Shown here piece by piece: positions 8,008-14,855 of a stretch of DNA of 61,216 nucleotides (position 1 is its first letter; each line of letters begins with the position of its first letter). The notes below the pieces were generated by a model. It saw only the letters and a program-made list of their open reading frames with translations, did not search any database and was not told the DNA's origin. Both the position numbers and the translations under genes were made by a program. Origin of the DNA: Cohnella kolymensis (GTDB lineage Bacteria > Bacillota > Bacilli > Paenibacillales > Paenibacillaceae); NCBI RefSeq assembly GCF_000829465.1, contig NZ_JXAL01000020.1, positions 1 to 61,216 on the forward strand, read 5' to 3'.

Positions 8008-9288
8008 TTACATCAAATATCTGAAATAAACGTAAAAGCTCGAAAGAACAATTGACAGCAACATAAGTGGGAACCCGTATTTTAGGAACTGCACAAATTT
8101 TATCGGATGTCCTTCTTTACCCGACATACCCGCAACGATAAGGTTCGCGCTTGCACCGATCAAAGAGCCATTTCCGCCTAAACACGCACCGAGGGCAAGA
8201 CTCCACCACAACGGCTCCAAATCACTTACACCCATATTACCCATTTCCTGAATCATGGGGATCATTGTCGCGACAAACGGAATATTGTCTAGAAATGCAG
8301 ACGCAATAGCACTAAGCCATAAGATAAGTAAGGAAGTAGCGACTACGTCACCATTAGTCAACTCAATTGCTTGTGCCGCGAGCTTTGCGATTACCCCCGT
8401 TTCAATAAGACCCGAGACAAGAACGAACAAGCCTACGAAGAAGAATATCGTCGTCCATTCGACTTTAGTAAAGGCTTCCTCCATCATATGCTCACCAGTA
8501 AGGAGGAGGAGAACAAATGCCCCTGCCAGTGCAACGGTTGCCGACTCCAAGTGCAATGATTGATGAAGGAAGAATCCAAGGATAGTCAGACCTAGCACAG
8601 TCAAACACTTACGAAGCAATTTGTGATTAGTAATAAGCTCCTTTTCATCCAGATCCATAATACTTTTCGTCAATTCAGGTGTGGTTTGAATCTGTTTGCG
8701 AAAAAGTAGGACAAAAATGGGTATATAAATAACCATAACTAAAGCCGCGATAGGAGCCAGATTGTTGATGAAAGCCATGAACGTCAATTCTTTAACCGCG
8801 CTGCCTATCATGATGTTTGGAGGATCTCCGATCAGCGTTGCTGTGCCACCGACATTAGATGCAATAATTTGAGTAATTAAGAATGGTATAGGAGGCACTC
8901 GTAACTGACGTGTAATACTAAAAGTGACGGGTACCATTAGAAGCACTGTTGTAACGTTATCTAAAAATGCAGATCCTATTGCGGTAATAAGGGCTAGTGC
9001 AATCAGAATGCGAACAGGATTGCCTTTAGACTTCTTGGCCGCCCATACTGCAATAAATTTGAACAGCCCTGTGTCAGCTGTTATGCTTACAATGATCATC
9101 ATACCTATAAGAAGACCGAGCGTGTTGAAGTCAATATGATGTAATGCCGTTTCTTGATCCACGATACCTAGCGCAACCATGAGTAACCCGCCGATCATGG
9201 CTACAATCGTGCGATGAACCTTTTCTGAAATAATAAGTGCGTAGATAACAAGAAAAATTCCGATTGCCCAGATGGCTTGTTGCTCCAT
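8008..9288 (-). CDS. ArsB/NhaD family (ion transporter superfamily) membrane transporter
   Basis: 426 aa with 11-12 membrane segments. The protein is an internal duplication: SAFLDN occurs at 106-111 and again near 337 (SAFLDNIPFVATMIP), and each half has a second loop (GGTATLIGDPPNIMIGSA, then GGNGSLIGASANLIVAG). These paired helix-hairpin motifs mark the ArsB/NhaD branch of the IT superfamily; members export arsenite or exchange Na+/H+, and substrate cannot be assigned here. No arsR or arsC is nearby, which argues against a dedicated arsenic operon. GGAGGAATAACTA precedes the ATG. It lies between the hydrolase and a small hypothetical gene in the same direction. Confidence 0.85.
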   Translation of the reverse strand: MEQQAIWAIGIFLVIYALIISEKVHRTIVAMIGGLLMVALGIVDQETALHHIDFNTLGLLIGMMIIVSITADTGLFKFIAVWAAKKSKGNPVRILIALALITAIGSAFLDNVTTVLLMVPVTFSITRQLRVPPIPFLITQIIASNVGGTATLIGDPPNIMIGSAVKELTFMAFINNLAPIAALVMVIYIPIFVLLFRKQIQTTPELTKSIMDLDEKELITNHKLLRKCLTVLGLTILGFFLHQSLHLESATVALAGAFVLLLLTGEHMMEEAFTKVEWTTIFFFVGLFVLVSGLIETGVIAKLAAQAIELTNGDVVATSLLILWLSAIASAFLDNIPFVATMIPMIQEMGNMGVSDLEPLWWSLALGACLGGNGSLIGASANLIVAGMSGKEGHPIKFVQFLKYGFPLMLLSIVLSSFYVYFRYLM

Positions 9289-9336
9289 TAGTTATTCCTC
9301 CGATTTCAGCTGCAGTTGACATTATTAATTTCCCCT

Positions 9337-10194
9337 TTAATACTTACACATAAACTCTGAACACACATGGTTCACTTTCTCAGCCCCCTTTCCAAGCCAA
9401 ATTAGATGTCCCCATGAATCAAGTAGGCAGAGTTCTGACTTATGAATATTTTGATGCGCATGATATGCGTGATCAATAGGTACTGCGTTATCGTTCTTGG
9501 AATGCATAACCAGAGTGGGGCAGTGGATGGTTTGTAAGTCGATTGAATTGATTGTCTTTGTCTGGGAAACATCGATCAGAAAACCATGCCCAGAGCGCTG
9601 CCGATTTAACATCCTCCGAAACTTTTCGATATCTTCGGCATCAATATGAGTCCGTAACTCTTTAAAGGATAACTTGCTAAATGATAACGCCATTTTATTG
9701 AAGATAAATTCGGGGGTCACATTACTCATCCATTTGAGTGTTGACCATATAAATTTCTCTAACGAAGGACGAAATAATATTTGCGCTGCTATATATTCCC
9801 TGTTCTTAGGTGTAAGCCATTCTGTTGAAACAGCAGATTGTAAGATGAGACAACGTACCCGATCAGGAAAACGAGAAGCAAAATAAATCCCACTTGGACC
9901 ACCAGCAGAAATTGCTATAACGTGAACTTTGTCAATTTGCAGATGATCTAATAAAGCTACATAAGCTTTGCATGCAGAATCTATGCTTGTGCCAATCAAG
10001 TGAGAAGTGCCTCCATAACCTGCTCTCGAAGGAGTAATCAACGAGTAACCATTCTTAGTTAAATCATCATACCCAAACTCCTCGTCACAATTTGAATGTC
10101 CTCCATGCATAACAAGAACAGGAACCCCTTCACCGACAATTGAATACTCGATAGGTACTTCTTTCTTGTAATAGAAGATATGTTTGCGTCTCAT
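9337..10194 (-). CDS. alpha/beta hydrolase
   Basis: 285 aa, soluble. Oxyanion strand VPVLVMHGGHSN (~24-35), nucleophile elbow AISAGGPSG with Ser near 94 (the usual first Gly of GxSxG is Ala), acid in HSKNDNAVP (~235) and His in DSWGHLIW (~262): a full Ser-Asp-His triad. A helical cap lies between ~120 and 215. Substrate unknown. GAGGAGG lies just before the ATG. First gene of an apparent operon with the transporter. An intrinsic terminator (10236-10272) sits right in front of its ribosome site, so expression may be gated by readthrough. Confidence 0.82.
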   Translation of the reverse strand: MRRKHIFYYKKEVPIEYSIVGEGVPVLVMHGGHSNCDEEFGYDDLTKNGYSLITPSRAGYGGTSHLIGTSIDSACKAYVALLDHLQIDKVHVIAISAGGPSGIYFASRFPDRVRCLILQSAVSTEWLTPKNREYIAAQILFRPSLEKFIWSTLKWMSNVTPEFIFNKMALSFSKLSFKELRTHIDAEDIEKFRRMLNRQRSGHGFLIDVSQTKTINSIDLQTIHCPTLVMHSKNDNAVPIDHAYHAHQNIHKSELCLLDSWGHLIWLGKGAEKVNHVCSEFMCKY

Positions 10195-10235
10195 AGTACA
10201 CCTCCTCTAACTTAGACTTTTTTATTGAATGACCT

Positions 10236-10272
10236 AAAAAAAACAAAAAAAGAGCCCTTGGTGCAGGCTCCT
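10236..10272 (-). terminator. intrinsic terminator in the leader of the hydrolase gene
   Basis: Minus strand: GAGCC-loop-GGGCTC followed by T7. It ends 40 bp before the hydrolase ATG. It could end a short upstream transcript or act as an attenuator; no alternative antiterminator pairing was worked out. Confidence 0.65.
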
Positions 10273-10383
10273 CCATTTTGTACAGATATTTAATTTTTCA
10301 TGTAAACAATTGAACAACATGTGCAACTAATTTGCCACTCTGATAAGAGTACAATGTTCGTTAAAGTAAGTCAAGAAGCTTTG

Positions 10384-10418
10384 AAAAAAATGCCTCTGCC
10401 GAGAGTGGCCAGAAGCAT
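10384..10418 (-). terminator. intrinsic terminator after the 37-aa ORF
   Basis: Minus strand: 9-bp stem (ATGCTTCTG with CAGAGGCAT, one G-T pair) followed by T7. It begins 10 bp after the stop of the small ORF. Confidence 0.8.
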
Positions 10419-10427
10419 ACAGGGGAA

Positions 10428-10541
10428 CTATTGATTAGCCGCAATTGCGCTATGGAATAATTTCTTATTGGTTTGATAGTCAATCTGACTTATAACATCC
10501 GATAAAATATCGGCTTGTGGCACTTCGTTAGAGTTCAGCAT
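10428..10541 (-). CDS. small protein of 37 aa, unknown function
   Basis: A complete short gene: GGAGG 6-7 nt before an ATG at 10541, 37 sense codons, TAG, and a strong terminator 10 bp on. A second terminator (that of the upstream tRNA) precedes it, so it has its own transcription unit. The peptide starts MLNSNEVPQADILSD and ends HSAIAANQ; it is polar, lacks a signal peptide, membrane segment, Cys or double-Gly leader, and probably forms one amphipathic helix in the middle (ILSDVISQIDYQ). No family recognised. It lies inside the block bracketed by broken tRNA-Ala pieces. Confidence 0.6.
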   Translation of the reverse strand: MLNSNEVPQADILSDVISQIDYQTNKKLFHSAIAANQ

Positions 10542-10584
10542 AACATTCCTCCGATTATGTATATTTTATGAAAGCTGCATAATC

Positions 10585-10614
10585 AAAAAAAATAAACGGC
10601 ATCTCTGCCGTTTT
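10585..10614 (-). terminator. intrinsic terminator of tRNA-Ala
   Basis: Minus strand: AAACGGCA stem with TGCCGTTT, then ATTTTTTTT. Starts 13 bp after the tRNA 3' end. Confidence 0.85.
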
Positions 10615-10626
10615 CGTAGAAAGTGT

Positions 10627-10703
10627 TGGTGGAGAATAGGGGGCTCGAACCCCTGACCTCTTCGCTGCCAGCGAAGCGCTCTCCCAGACTGAGCTAATTC
10701 CCC
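10627..10703 (-). tRNA. tRNA-Ala (anticodon GGC)
   Basis: Complete cloverleaf: acceptor GGGGAAT pairs with ATTCTCC (one G-T), D arm GCTC...GAGC, anticodon arm CTTCGC-TGGCAGC-GAAG with GGC, T arm AGGGGTTCGAGCCCCCT, and encoded CCA. 77 nt including CCA. Terminator downstream. This is the only intact tRNA in the window and sits 60 bp from a deleted tRNA-Ala piece. Confidence 0.97.
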
Positions 10704-10762
10704 GAGTTAAATCTTAAAGGTGATATTCAGTTCGACTACTTTGGTGGTAGTTAAACCAGTAA

Positions 10763-10791
10763 TGGTGGACTCCCAGCTGAGCTATGACCCC
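10763..10791 (-). pseudogene. tRNA-Ala fragment with the middle deleted
   Basis: The minus strand has a perfect tRNA-Ala 5' half (GGGGTCATAGCTCAGCTGGG) joined at GGGAG directly to TCCACCA, the last seven nt of the acceptor end. About 46 nt (rest of D arm, anticodon, variable and T arms) are missing. Its acceptor strand GGGGTCA pairs exactly with the TGACTCC of the remnant at 6673-6735. Confidence 0.8.
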
Positions 10792-10860
10792 GTATCACAC
10801 GACAAAAACGAGTTTAACACAGGGACGGTCAGGCTGTCAACGGATGCCGGCGCCTTCGGA

Positions 10861-10918
10861 CGCTGTAAAATTACACCTGAGTAAAAACATCCACCCTGAG
10901 TAAAATACACTTACAGCG
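10861..10918. repeat. 58-bp imperfect palindrome with inner direct repeat
   Basis: Ends are CGCTGTAA (10861-10868) and its complement TTACAGCG (10911-10918). Inside, CCTGAGTAAAA occurs twice (10876-10886 and 10895-10905). It lies between nrdR and the tRNA fragment. It may be a dispersed intergenic repeat; no second copy is in this window. Confidence 0.5.
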
Positions 10919-10945
10919 CACCACCCTGTACGGTATACTTCAGCC

Positions 10946-11407
10946 TTACATGCCATGCTTGTTGATCAGCCCGTTAAGCTCCTTTAAGAACATGTTAATG
11001 TCCTTGAACTGCCTGTACACAGACGCGAAACGGACATAAGCGACCTCATCGACCCGATACAGATGCTCCATCAACAGCTCCCCGATGACACGGCTCTCAA
11101 CTTCCGCCTGTGCTGTATTCCTCACGTCGCGCTCCACGTCCGAGACGATCACCTCAAGCTGACCGACAGATACAGGCCTTTTCTCACAAGCTCGAAGCAA
11201 GCCGCGCAATAATTTGTCCCGGCTGAATTCTTCGCGGCTGCCGTCCTTCTTGATTACCATGAGCGGCGTTTCCTCTATCGTCTCGAACGTCGTAAACCGG
11301 CGGCTGCATTTCTCGCATTCGCGACGGCGGCGGATGGACTTGTTATCGTTGGCAGGCCTCGAGTCTAAAACTTTGGTTCCGCTGTAGTCGCAAAATGGAC
11401 ATTTCAT
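10946..11407 (-). CDS. nrdR: transcriptional repressor NrdR
   Basis: 153 aa from the ATG at 11407. The zinc ribbon has four Cys in two pairs (CPFC near 3-6, CEKC near 31-34), followed by the ATP-cone domain ([20 protein letters not shown] from ~50). NrdR senses ATP/dATP and represses ribonucleotide reductase genes. Length matches the family. The ORF extends 25 codons upstream, but the zinc-finger start and an AAGGAG 12 nt before it support 11407. It is divergent from the SASP gene. No nrd genes are in the window. Confidence 0.95.
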   Translation of the reverse strand: MKCPFCDYSGTKVLDSRPANDNKSIRRRRECEKCSRRFTTFETIEETPLMVIKKDGSREEFSRDKLLRGLLRACEKRPVSVGQLEVIVSDVERDVRNTAQAEVESRVIGELLMEHLYRVDEVAYVRFASVYRQFKDINMFLKELNGLINKHGM

Positions 11408-11481
11408 AACAGTGGTTCTACTCCTTTTTAAAAACTGCGAATTTTCCAAACCTTCCCTTACATGATCCTCCGAAAAAGACA

Positions 11482-11488
11482 CATAATA
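11482..11488 (+). promoter_or_regulatory. possible sigma-G/sigma-F -10 element for the SASP gene
   Basis: CATAATA fits the forespore consensus CATnnTA, 31 bp before the ATG and just before a perfect TAAGGAGGTG ribosome site. The -35 region is weak, so this is tentative and leans on SASP genes being sigma-G dependent. Confidence 0.4.
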
Positions 11489-11518
11489 CAGTTACCAACC
11501 TTAAGGAGGTGAACAACA

Positions 11519-11872
11519 ATGCCTGGAGGAGGACGAGGTCGTAACGGTCAGTATCTGGTACCCCAAGCAAGCGGGGCGCTGGATCAACTGAAGTTCGAGG
11601 TAGCTCAACAACTTGGTATTCCTATGACGCCGCAAGAAGGATACTTCGGTTACATGGCGACTAGAGATACCGGTGCTGTGGGCGGTAACATGGTCCGCAC
11701 TATGATTCAATTGGCTGAAACGCAGCTGGCAAGCCAAGCCGGCGGATTCCAGAATCAATCGGGTTCTACAGCCCAAACAGGTGTAATCACTGCATCCGCT
11801 CCATTGGGTCCGCAAGGACGCGGCGGCCCGCAAAATCTTGCAATGCAAGGCAACTTATCCGGTCAAAGCTGA
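11519..11872 (+). CDS. alpha/beta-type small acid-soluble spore protein (SASP)
   Basis: 117 aa DNA-binding protein that coats forespore DNA and protects it from UV and heat. The diagnostic helices are present: ALDQLKFEVAQQLGI (~20-34) and TRDTGAVGGNMVRTMIQLAETQL (~49-71), with the GPR-type Glu and GGNMVR motif. The C-terminal ~45 residues are an added low-complexity Gly/Gln/Ser tail not found in the usual 60-70 aa SASPs. TAAGGAGGTG ribosome site. Single gene, divergent from nrdR. Confidence 0.9.
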   Translation: MPGGGRGRNGQYLVPQASGALDQLKFEVAQQLGIPMTPQEGYFGYMATRDTGAVGGNMVRTMIQLAETQLASQAGGFQNQSGSTAQTGVITASAPLGPQGRGGPQNLAMQGNLSGQS

Positions 11873-11904
11873 CGCTCGTCGAAAATTGGCAGGACTTAAT
11901 ATTG

Positions 11905-11934
11905 GGAAGCTTTGGAGCTGAGGCTTCAAGGCTT
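11905..11934 (+). terminator. possible terminator after the SASP gene
   Basis: GAAGCTTTGGAGC pairs with GGCTTCAAGGCTTC with wobble pairs, but only TCTTCC follows rather than a clean T run. Confidence 0.35.
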
Positions 11935-11944
11935 CTCTTCCATT

Positions 11945-12513
11945 TCAAAGGGTGTCGTACAAATTCTGATACTTCTTATAATAATAGATCACACGTTGCA
12001 CGTAATGTCTAGTCTCTCCGTAAGGATATTGCTCAATTTTTGCTGATCGCCGTCCCACGTTCCGTTCGCCAGCCATTGTCTGACTTTACCCGGACCGGCG
12101 TTGTAGGCGGCAAGCGAAGCGGCCAAATTTCCTTCGAACTGCCGCTGCAGCTCCTTCACGTACCAAGATCCCAAGCTGATGCCGGCCTCGACCTGCGAGC
12201 CCGCATCGTCCACTGTAAGCCCTCCGAAATTATCCTGCTGCAAAATCCAATGTGCGGTCTGGGGCATCAATTGCATGATTCCCACTGCCCCTTTGGGGGA
12301 CAGTGCGTCCGGTTTATAATTTGATTCCACTCGAATGATAGCGGCAATCAAAAACGGGTCTACCTGATATGTCGAGGCGTTCCGCCTGATTTCATCCTTA
12401 TAGTAAATCGGATAGATCCATCGCCCCATCCAATCCGACTGGACAAACAAAGCCGCGAGCACGATTACCAGGATCGGAAGCAGCACCCTTTTGCGCTTGA
12501 TCCGTTGTCTCAT
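11945..12513 (-). CDS. lytic transglycosylase, SLT domain (one frameshift in this sequence)
   Basis: Cleaves peptidoglycan glycan strands. A basic N-terminus and one membrane anchor (LLPILVIVLAALFVQS, ~11-26) lead into a Slt35/SLT domain: catalytic Glu in IRVESNYKP (~63), SPKGAVGIMQLMPQTA (~72-87) and AAYNAGPGKVRQWL (~133-146). The open frame ends early at 11989 with a non-family tail. Adding one base in the GG at 12024-12025 restores SNIPYGETRHYVQRV and ends at 11945, the normal family ending, about 188 aa. The ATG overlaps the coaE stop by 4 bp, so the two are translationally coupled. Confidence 0.87.
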
Positions 12514-13106
12514 CCCAGCCCCTTTTCCCGCCAGTATCGCTCAATTTGCCGTTCGGTATGAGCGAGACTACCGCTGTTGTCGATGATTATGTCCGCCCGC
12601 CGTTTCTTGTCCTCAATATCCATCTGTGCGGCCAGCCGTCTCTCCGCTTCTTCCACGGTCAGCTCGTCCCTCTGCATTAACCGCTTCAGCTGCTCATCCC
12701 GAGGTACGTACACAACCATAATTTGCTCAAAATAAGACTCCAGCTGCGACTCGTATAGCAGAGGCACGTCCACCACAACGAGTTGATCGGGAGTTTCTTT
12801 CTCATGATAAGCCATTCTGTCTTTCATAACCGCCCTGATAGCCGGATGCAAAATCTGCTCCAACGCTTTTCGCTCGGCCGGATCCGCGAATATGATGCTG
12901 CCCAGCTTTTTCCGGTTCAGTGAACCGTCATCATTCAGCACAGCTTGTCCGAACCGTTCGCCGATGCGCAGCAAGGAAGGCTGCCCAGGCTGGACTACCT
13001 CCCGGGCAATGCCGTCCAAGTCGATTAATATCGCTCCCCGTTCCGTCAACAGCCGGGCAACTGTACTCTTGCCGGTGGCAATGCCGCCCGTTAAACCGAT
13101 ATTCAT
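12510..13106 (-). CDS. coaE: dephospho-CoA kinase
   Basis: Last step of coenzyme A synthesis: phosphorylates the 3'-OH of dephospho-CoA. 198 aa from the ATG at 13106. P-loop GLTGGIATGKST (~4-15), DLDGIAREVVQPG (~31-43), VVVDVPLLYES (~108-118) and the CoA-domain/lid Arg region (RLMQRDELTVEEAERRLAAQMD). The upstream-extended frame is not supported; the chosen start puts the P-loop at its usual place. Order polA-mutM-ytaF-coaE matches Bacillus. Confidence 0.95.
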   Translation of the reverse strand: MNIGLTGGIATGKSTVARLLTERGAILIDLDGIAREVVQPGQPSLLRIGERFGQAVLNDDGSLNRKKLGSIIFADPAERKALEQILHPAIRAVMKDRMAYHEKETPDQLVVVDVPLLYESQLESYFEQIMVVYVPRDEQLKRLMQRDELTVEEAERRLAAQMDIEDKKRRADIIIDNSGSLAHTERQIERYWREKGLG

Positions 13107-13120
13107 GAGACCTCTTCCTT

Positions 13121-13798
13121 CTACAGCAGTTTGAAAATTCCCATCGTGATCAGAATGATCCCCGGCAGCATCGAGAGCCGCCGCATCCATCGCCAACCCG
13201 CGGCCCAGAAGCCGACCCGCGTTCCCGTCCACAGGAAGAACCCGCTTGAAGCGGCAATCAGCACAGCGGTCGCCAGCGGCGGGAAGCCCACGAGAGCCGC
13301 CCCGATCCCGGCACCGAAGGCATCCAATGAAAGTGCCGTTCCCAGTAAAAATGCTTCGCCCGCGCTGATGATTCCCGATCGGTCCACATCCGCTGCAGAC
13401 GGGGTACGAAGAATTTGAATCATAATGCCGAATACCCGAAGCTCCAGCGTGAGAACCGGCTTATGAACCGATTCCGCATGGTCAGCCGGCGCGCTTGCCG
13501 GCCGTTCCGTCTGCTCGGCCGGCTCTCCGCTCCGCAGAAACTGAATGAGCGCCCAGCAGCCGATTCCGATCAATATGCATGCCCCTACCGCTGATGCGCC
13601 ATGCGGTGACATCCAATTCGTCAACGCGACGCCAACCATCATCGACATTAAAATAATGAGTCCGGAGCAGGCGGAGATAATAAGGATCGAAGAAACCGGG
13701 ATTCTTATTTTTCTCACGCCGTAAGTCAATCCGACACCGAATCCGTCCAAGCTGACGGCAAAAGAAAGTAAAACCATCGAGGCGACAGGTGCCAACAT
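13121..13798 (-). CDS. ytaF: sporulation membrane protein YtaF (MntP-related)
   Basis: 225 aa, about six membrane segments in two similar halves. Each half carries the MntP-like motif with an Asp in a helix: AVSLDGFGVGLTYG (~14-27) and ALSLDAFGAGIGAAL (~155-169). A polar stretch (~90-118) separates the halves. Located between mutM and coaE as in B. subtilis, where the gene is known as a sporulation membrane protein; transport of a divalent metal is suggested by the MntP relation only. AGGGGG precedes the ATG. Confidence 0.87.
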   Translation of the reverse strand: MLAPVASMVLLSFAVSLDGFGVGLTYGVRKIRIPVSSILIISACSGLIILMSMMVGVALTNWMSPHGASAVGACILIGIGCWALIQFLRSGEPAEQTERPASAPADHAESVHKPVLTLELRVFGIMIQILRTPSAADVDRSGIISAGEAFLLGTALSLDAFGAGIGAALVGFPPLATAVLIAASSGFFLWTGTRVGFWAAGWRWMRRLSMLPGIILITMGIFKLL

Positions 13799-13915
13799 AT
13801 TTGATTTCCCCCTGCATGGATGCTGCTCCCCGCCCTTCCGTCGGCCGGGTTGTGATTCATCCTATGCATAGCCCGGGGGGAATGCCCCGCTCGCTCCCTA
13901 ATTTTCGCCCAGACG

Positions 13916-14824
13916 CTATCGGGTTCCCCCGTCAAGGCGGCGTTTAACCGCATGAGTGCGCGGTTTTATGATTGTTTGCGAGTTCGCCGTTCGCTTAGGC
14001 CCCTTCTGACAGCTGGGACAAATGTGCGTGCCTCTTCCGCCGACGACCGATTTCTCAATCAAGCTTCCGCAGATCTCGCACGGCTCCCCTGTCCTCCCAT
14101 ACGCTCTTAGTCGGTGCTGGAATAATCCCATTTCACCTTGTCCGTTGACGTAAGATTTGATAGATGAGCCGCCTGCTTCAACGGCAGCCGACAGCGTATC
14201 GAGAATGGCATGATACAGCCTGTCAATCTCCTTCGGCTTCAGCTCATCGGCTGCCCGCTCGGGATGAATGCCGGCAGTATGCAGCGCCTCATCTACATAG
14301 ATGTTTCCCAAGCCGACGATCACTTCCTGGTTTAGCAGCAACGGTTTGATTTTGGTCGTCCGCTTGCCGATCGCCTTCTTAAAAGCGTCCAAAGTGAAGC
14401 CCTCGTCCAGCGGCTCCAATCCAAGTTTATTCAGCGGAGGAGCTTGAAATTCTTCTCCGGGCAAAAACAAATGCATCGTACCGAATTGACGAACGTCTTT
14501 ATACCGCAGCTCCGTACCGTCCGTGAAATGGAAAATGACATGGGTGTGCGGCTCTACGGGTTCATCCTCTGAATAAACCCCGTAGCGCCCCTCCATCCGA
14601 AGATGCGAGACGAGCACCAGACCGTCCAGCACCATCCTGAGAAACTTGCCCCTTCGCTCGACCGATTGAAAGGTTCTTCCCTCAAGCCGGGCGGTGAACA
14701 ATCCCGGGTCGTCCGGTTTTTGCAAAATACGGGGGAGCTTTACGGTGACCCGGTCGATCTTTTTGCCCGGTATCAATGTATTTAAAGTCCTGCGGACCGT
14801 TTCAACCTCCGGCAATTCCGGCAT
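13916..14824 (-). CDS. mutM: formamidopyrimidine-DNA glycosylase (Fpg/MutM)
   Basis: Removes oxidised purines (8-oxoG, FapyG) and nicks by beta/delta elimination. The mature N-terminus PELPEVETVRRTL has the catalytic Pro2 and Glu3; the helix-two-turn-helix segment (~150-225; NIYVDEALHTAGIHPER) and a C-terminal C4 zinc finger (CEICGSLIEK ... HICPSC) are present. 302 aa, about 27 longer than usual because a basic tail (~275-302) follows the zinc finger. Immediately downstream of polA. Confidence 0.95.
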   Translation of the reverse strand: MPELPEVETVRRTLNTLIPGKKIDRVTVKLPRILQKPDDPGLFTARLEGRTFQSVERRGKFLRMVLDGLVLVSHLRMEGRYGVYSEDEPVEPHTHVIFHFTDGTELRYKDVRQFGTMHLFLPGEEFQAPPLNKLGLEPLDEGFTLDAFKKAIGKRTTKIKPLLLNQEVIVGLGNIYVDEALHTAGIHPERAADELKPKEIDRLYHAILDTLSAAVEAGGSSIKSYVNGQGEMGLFQHRLRAYGRTGEPCEICGSLIEKSVVGGRGTHICPSCQKGPKRTANSQTIIKPRTHAVKRRLDGGTR

Positions 14825-14855
14825 GGGCTTGCTTCACCATCCTATGCTGCCTTCA

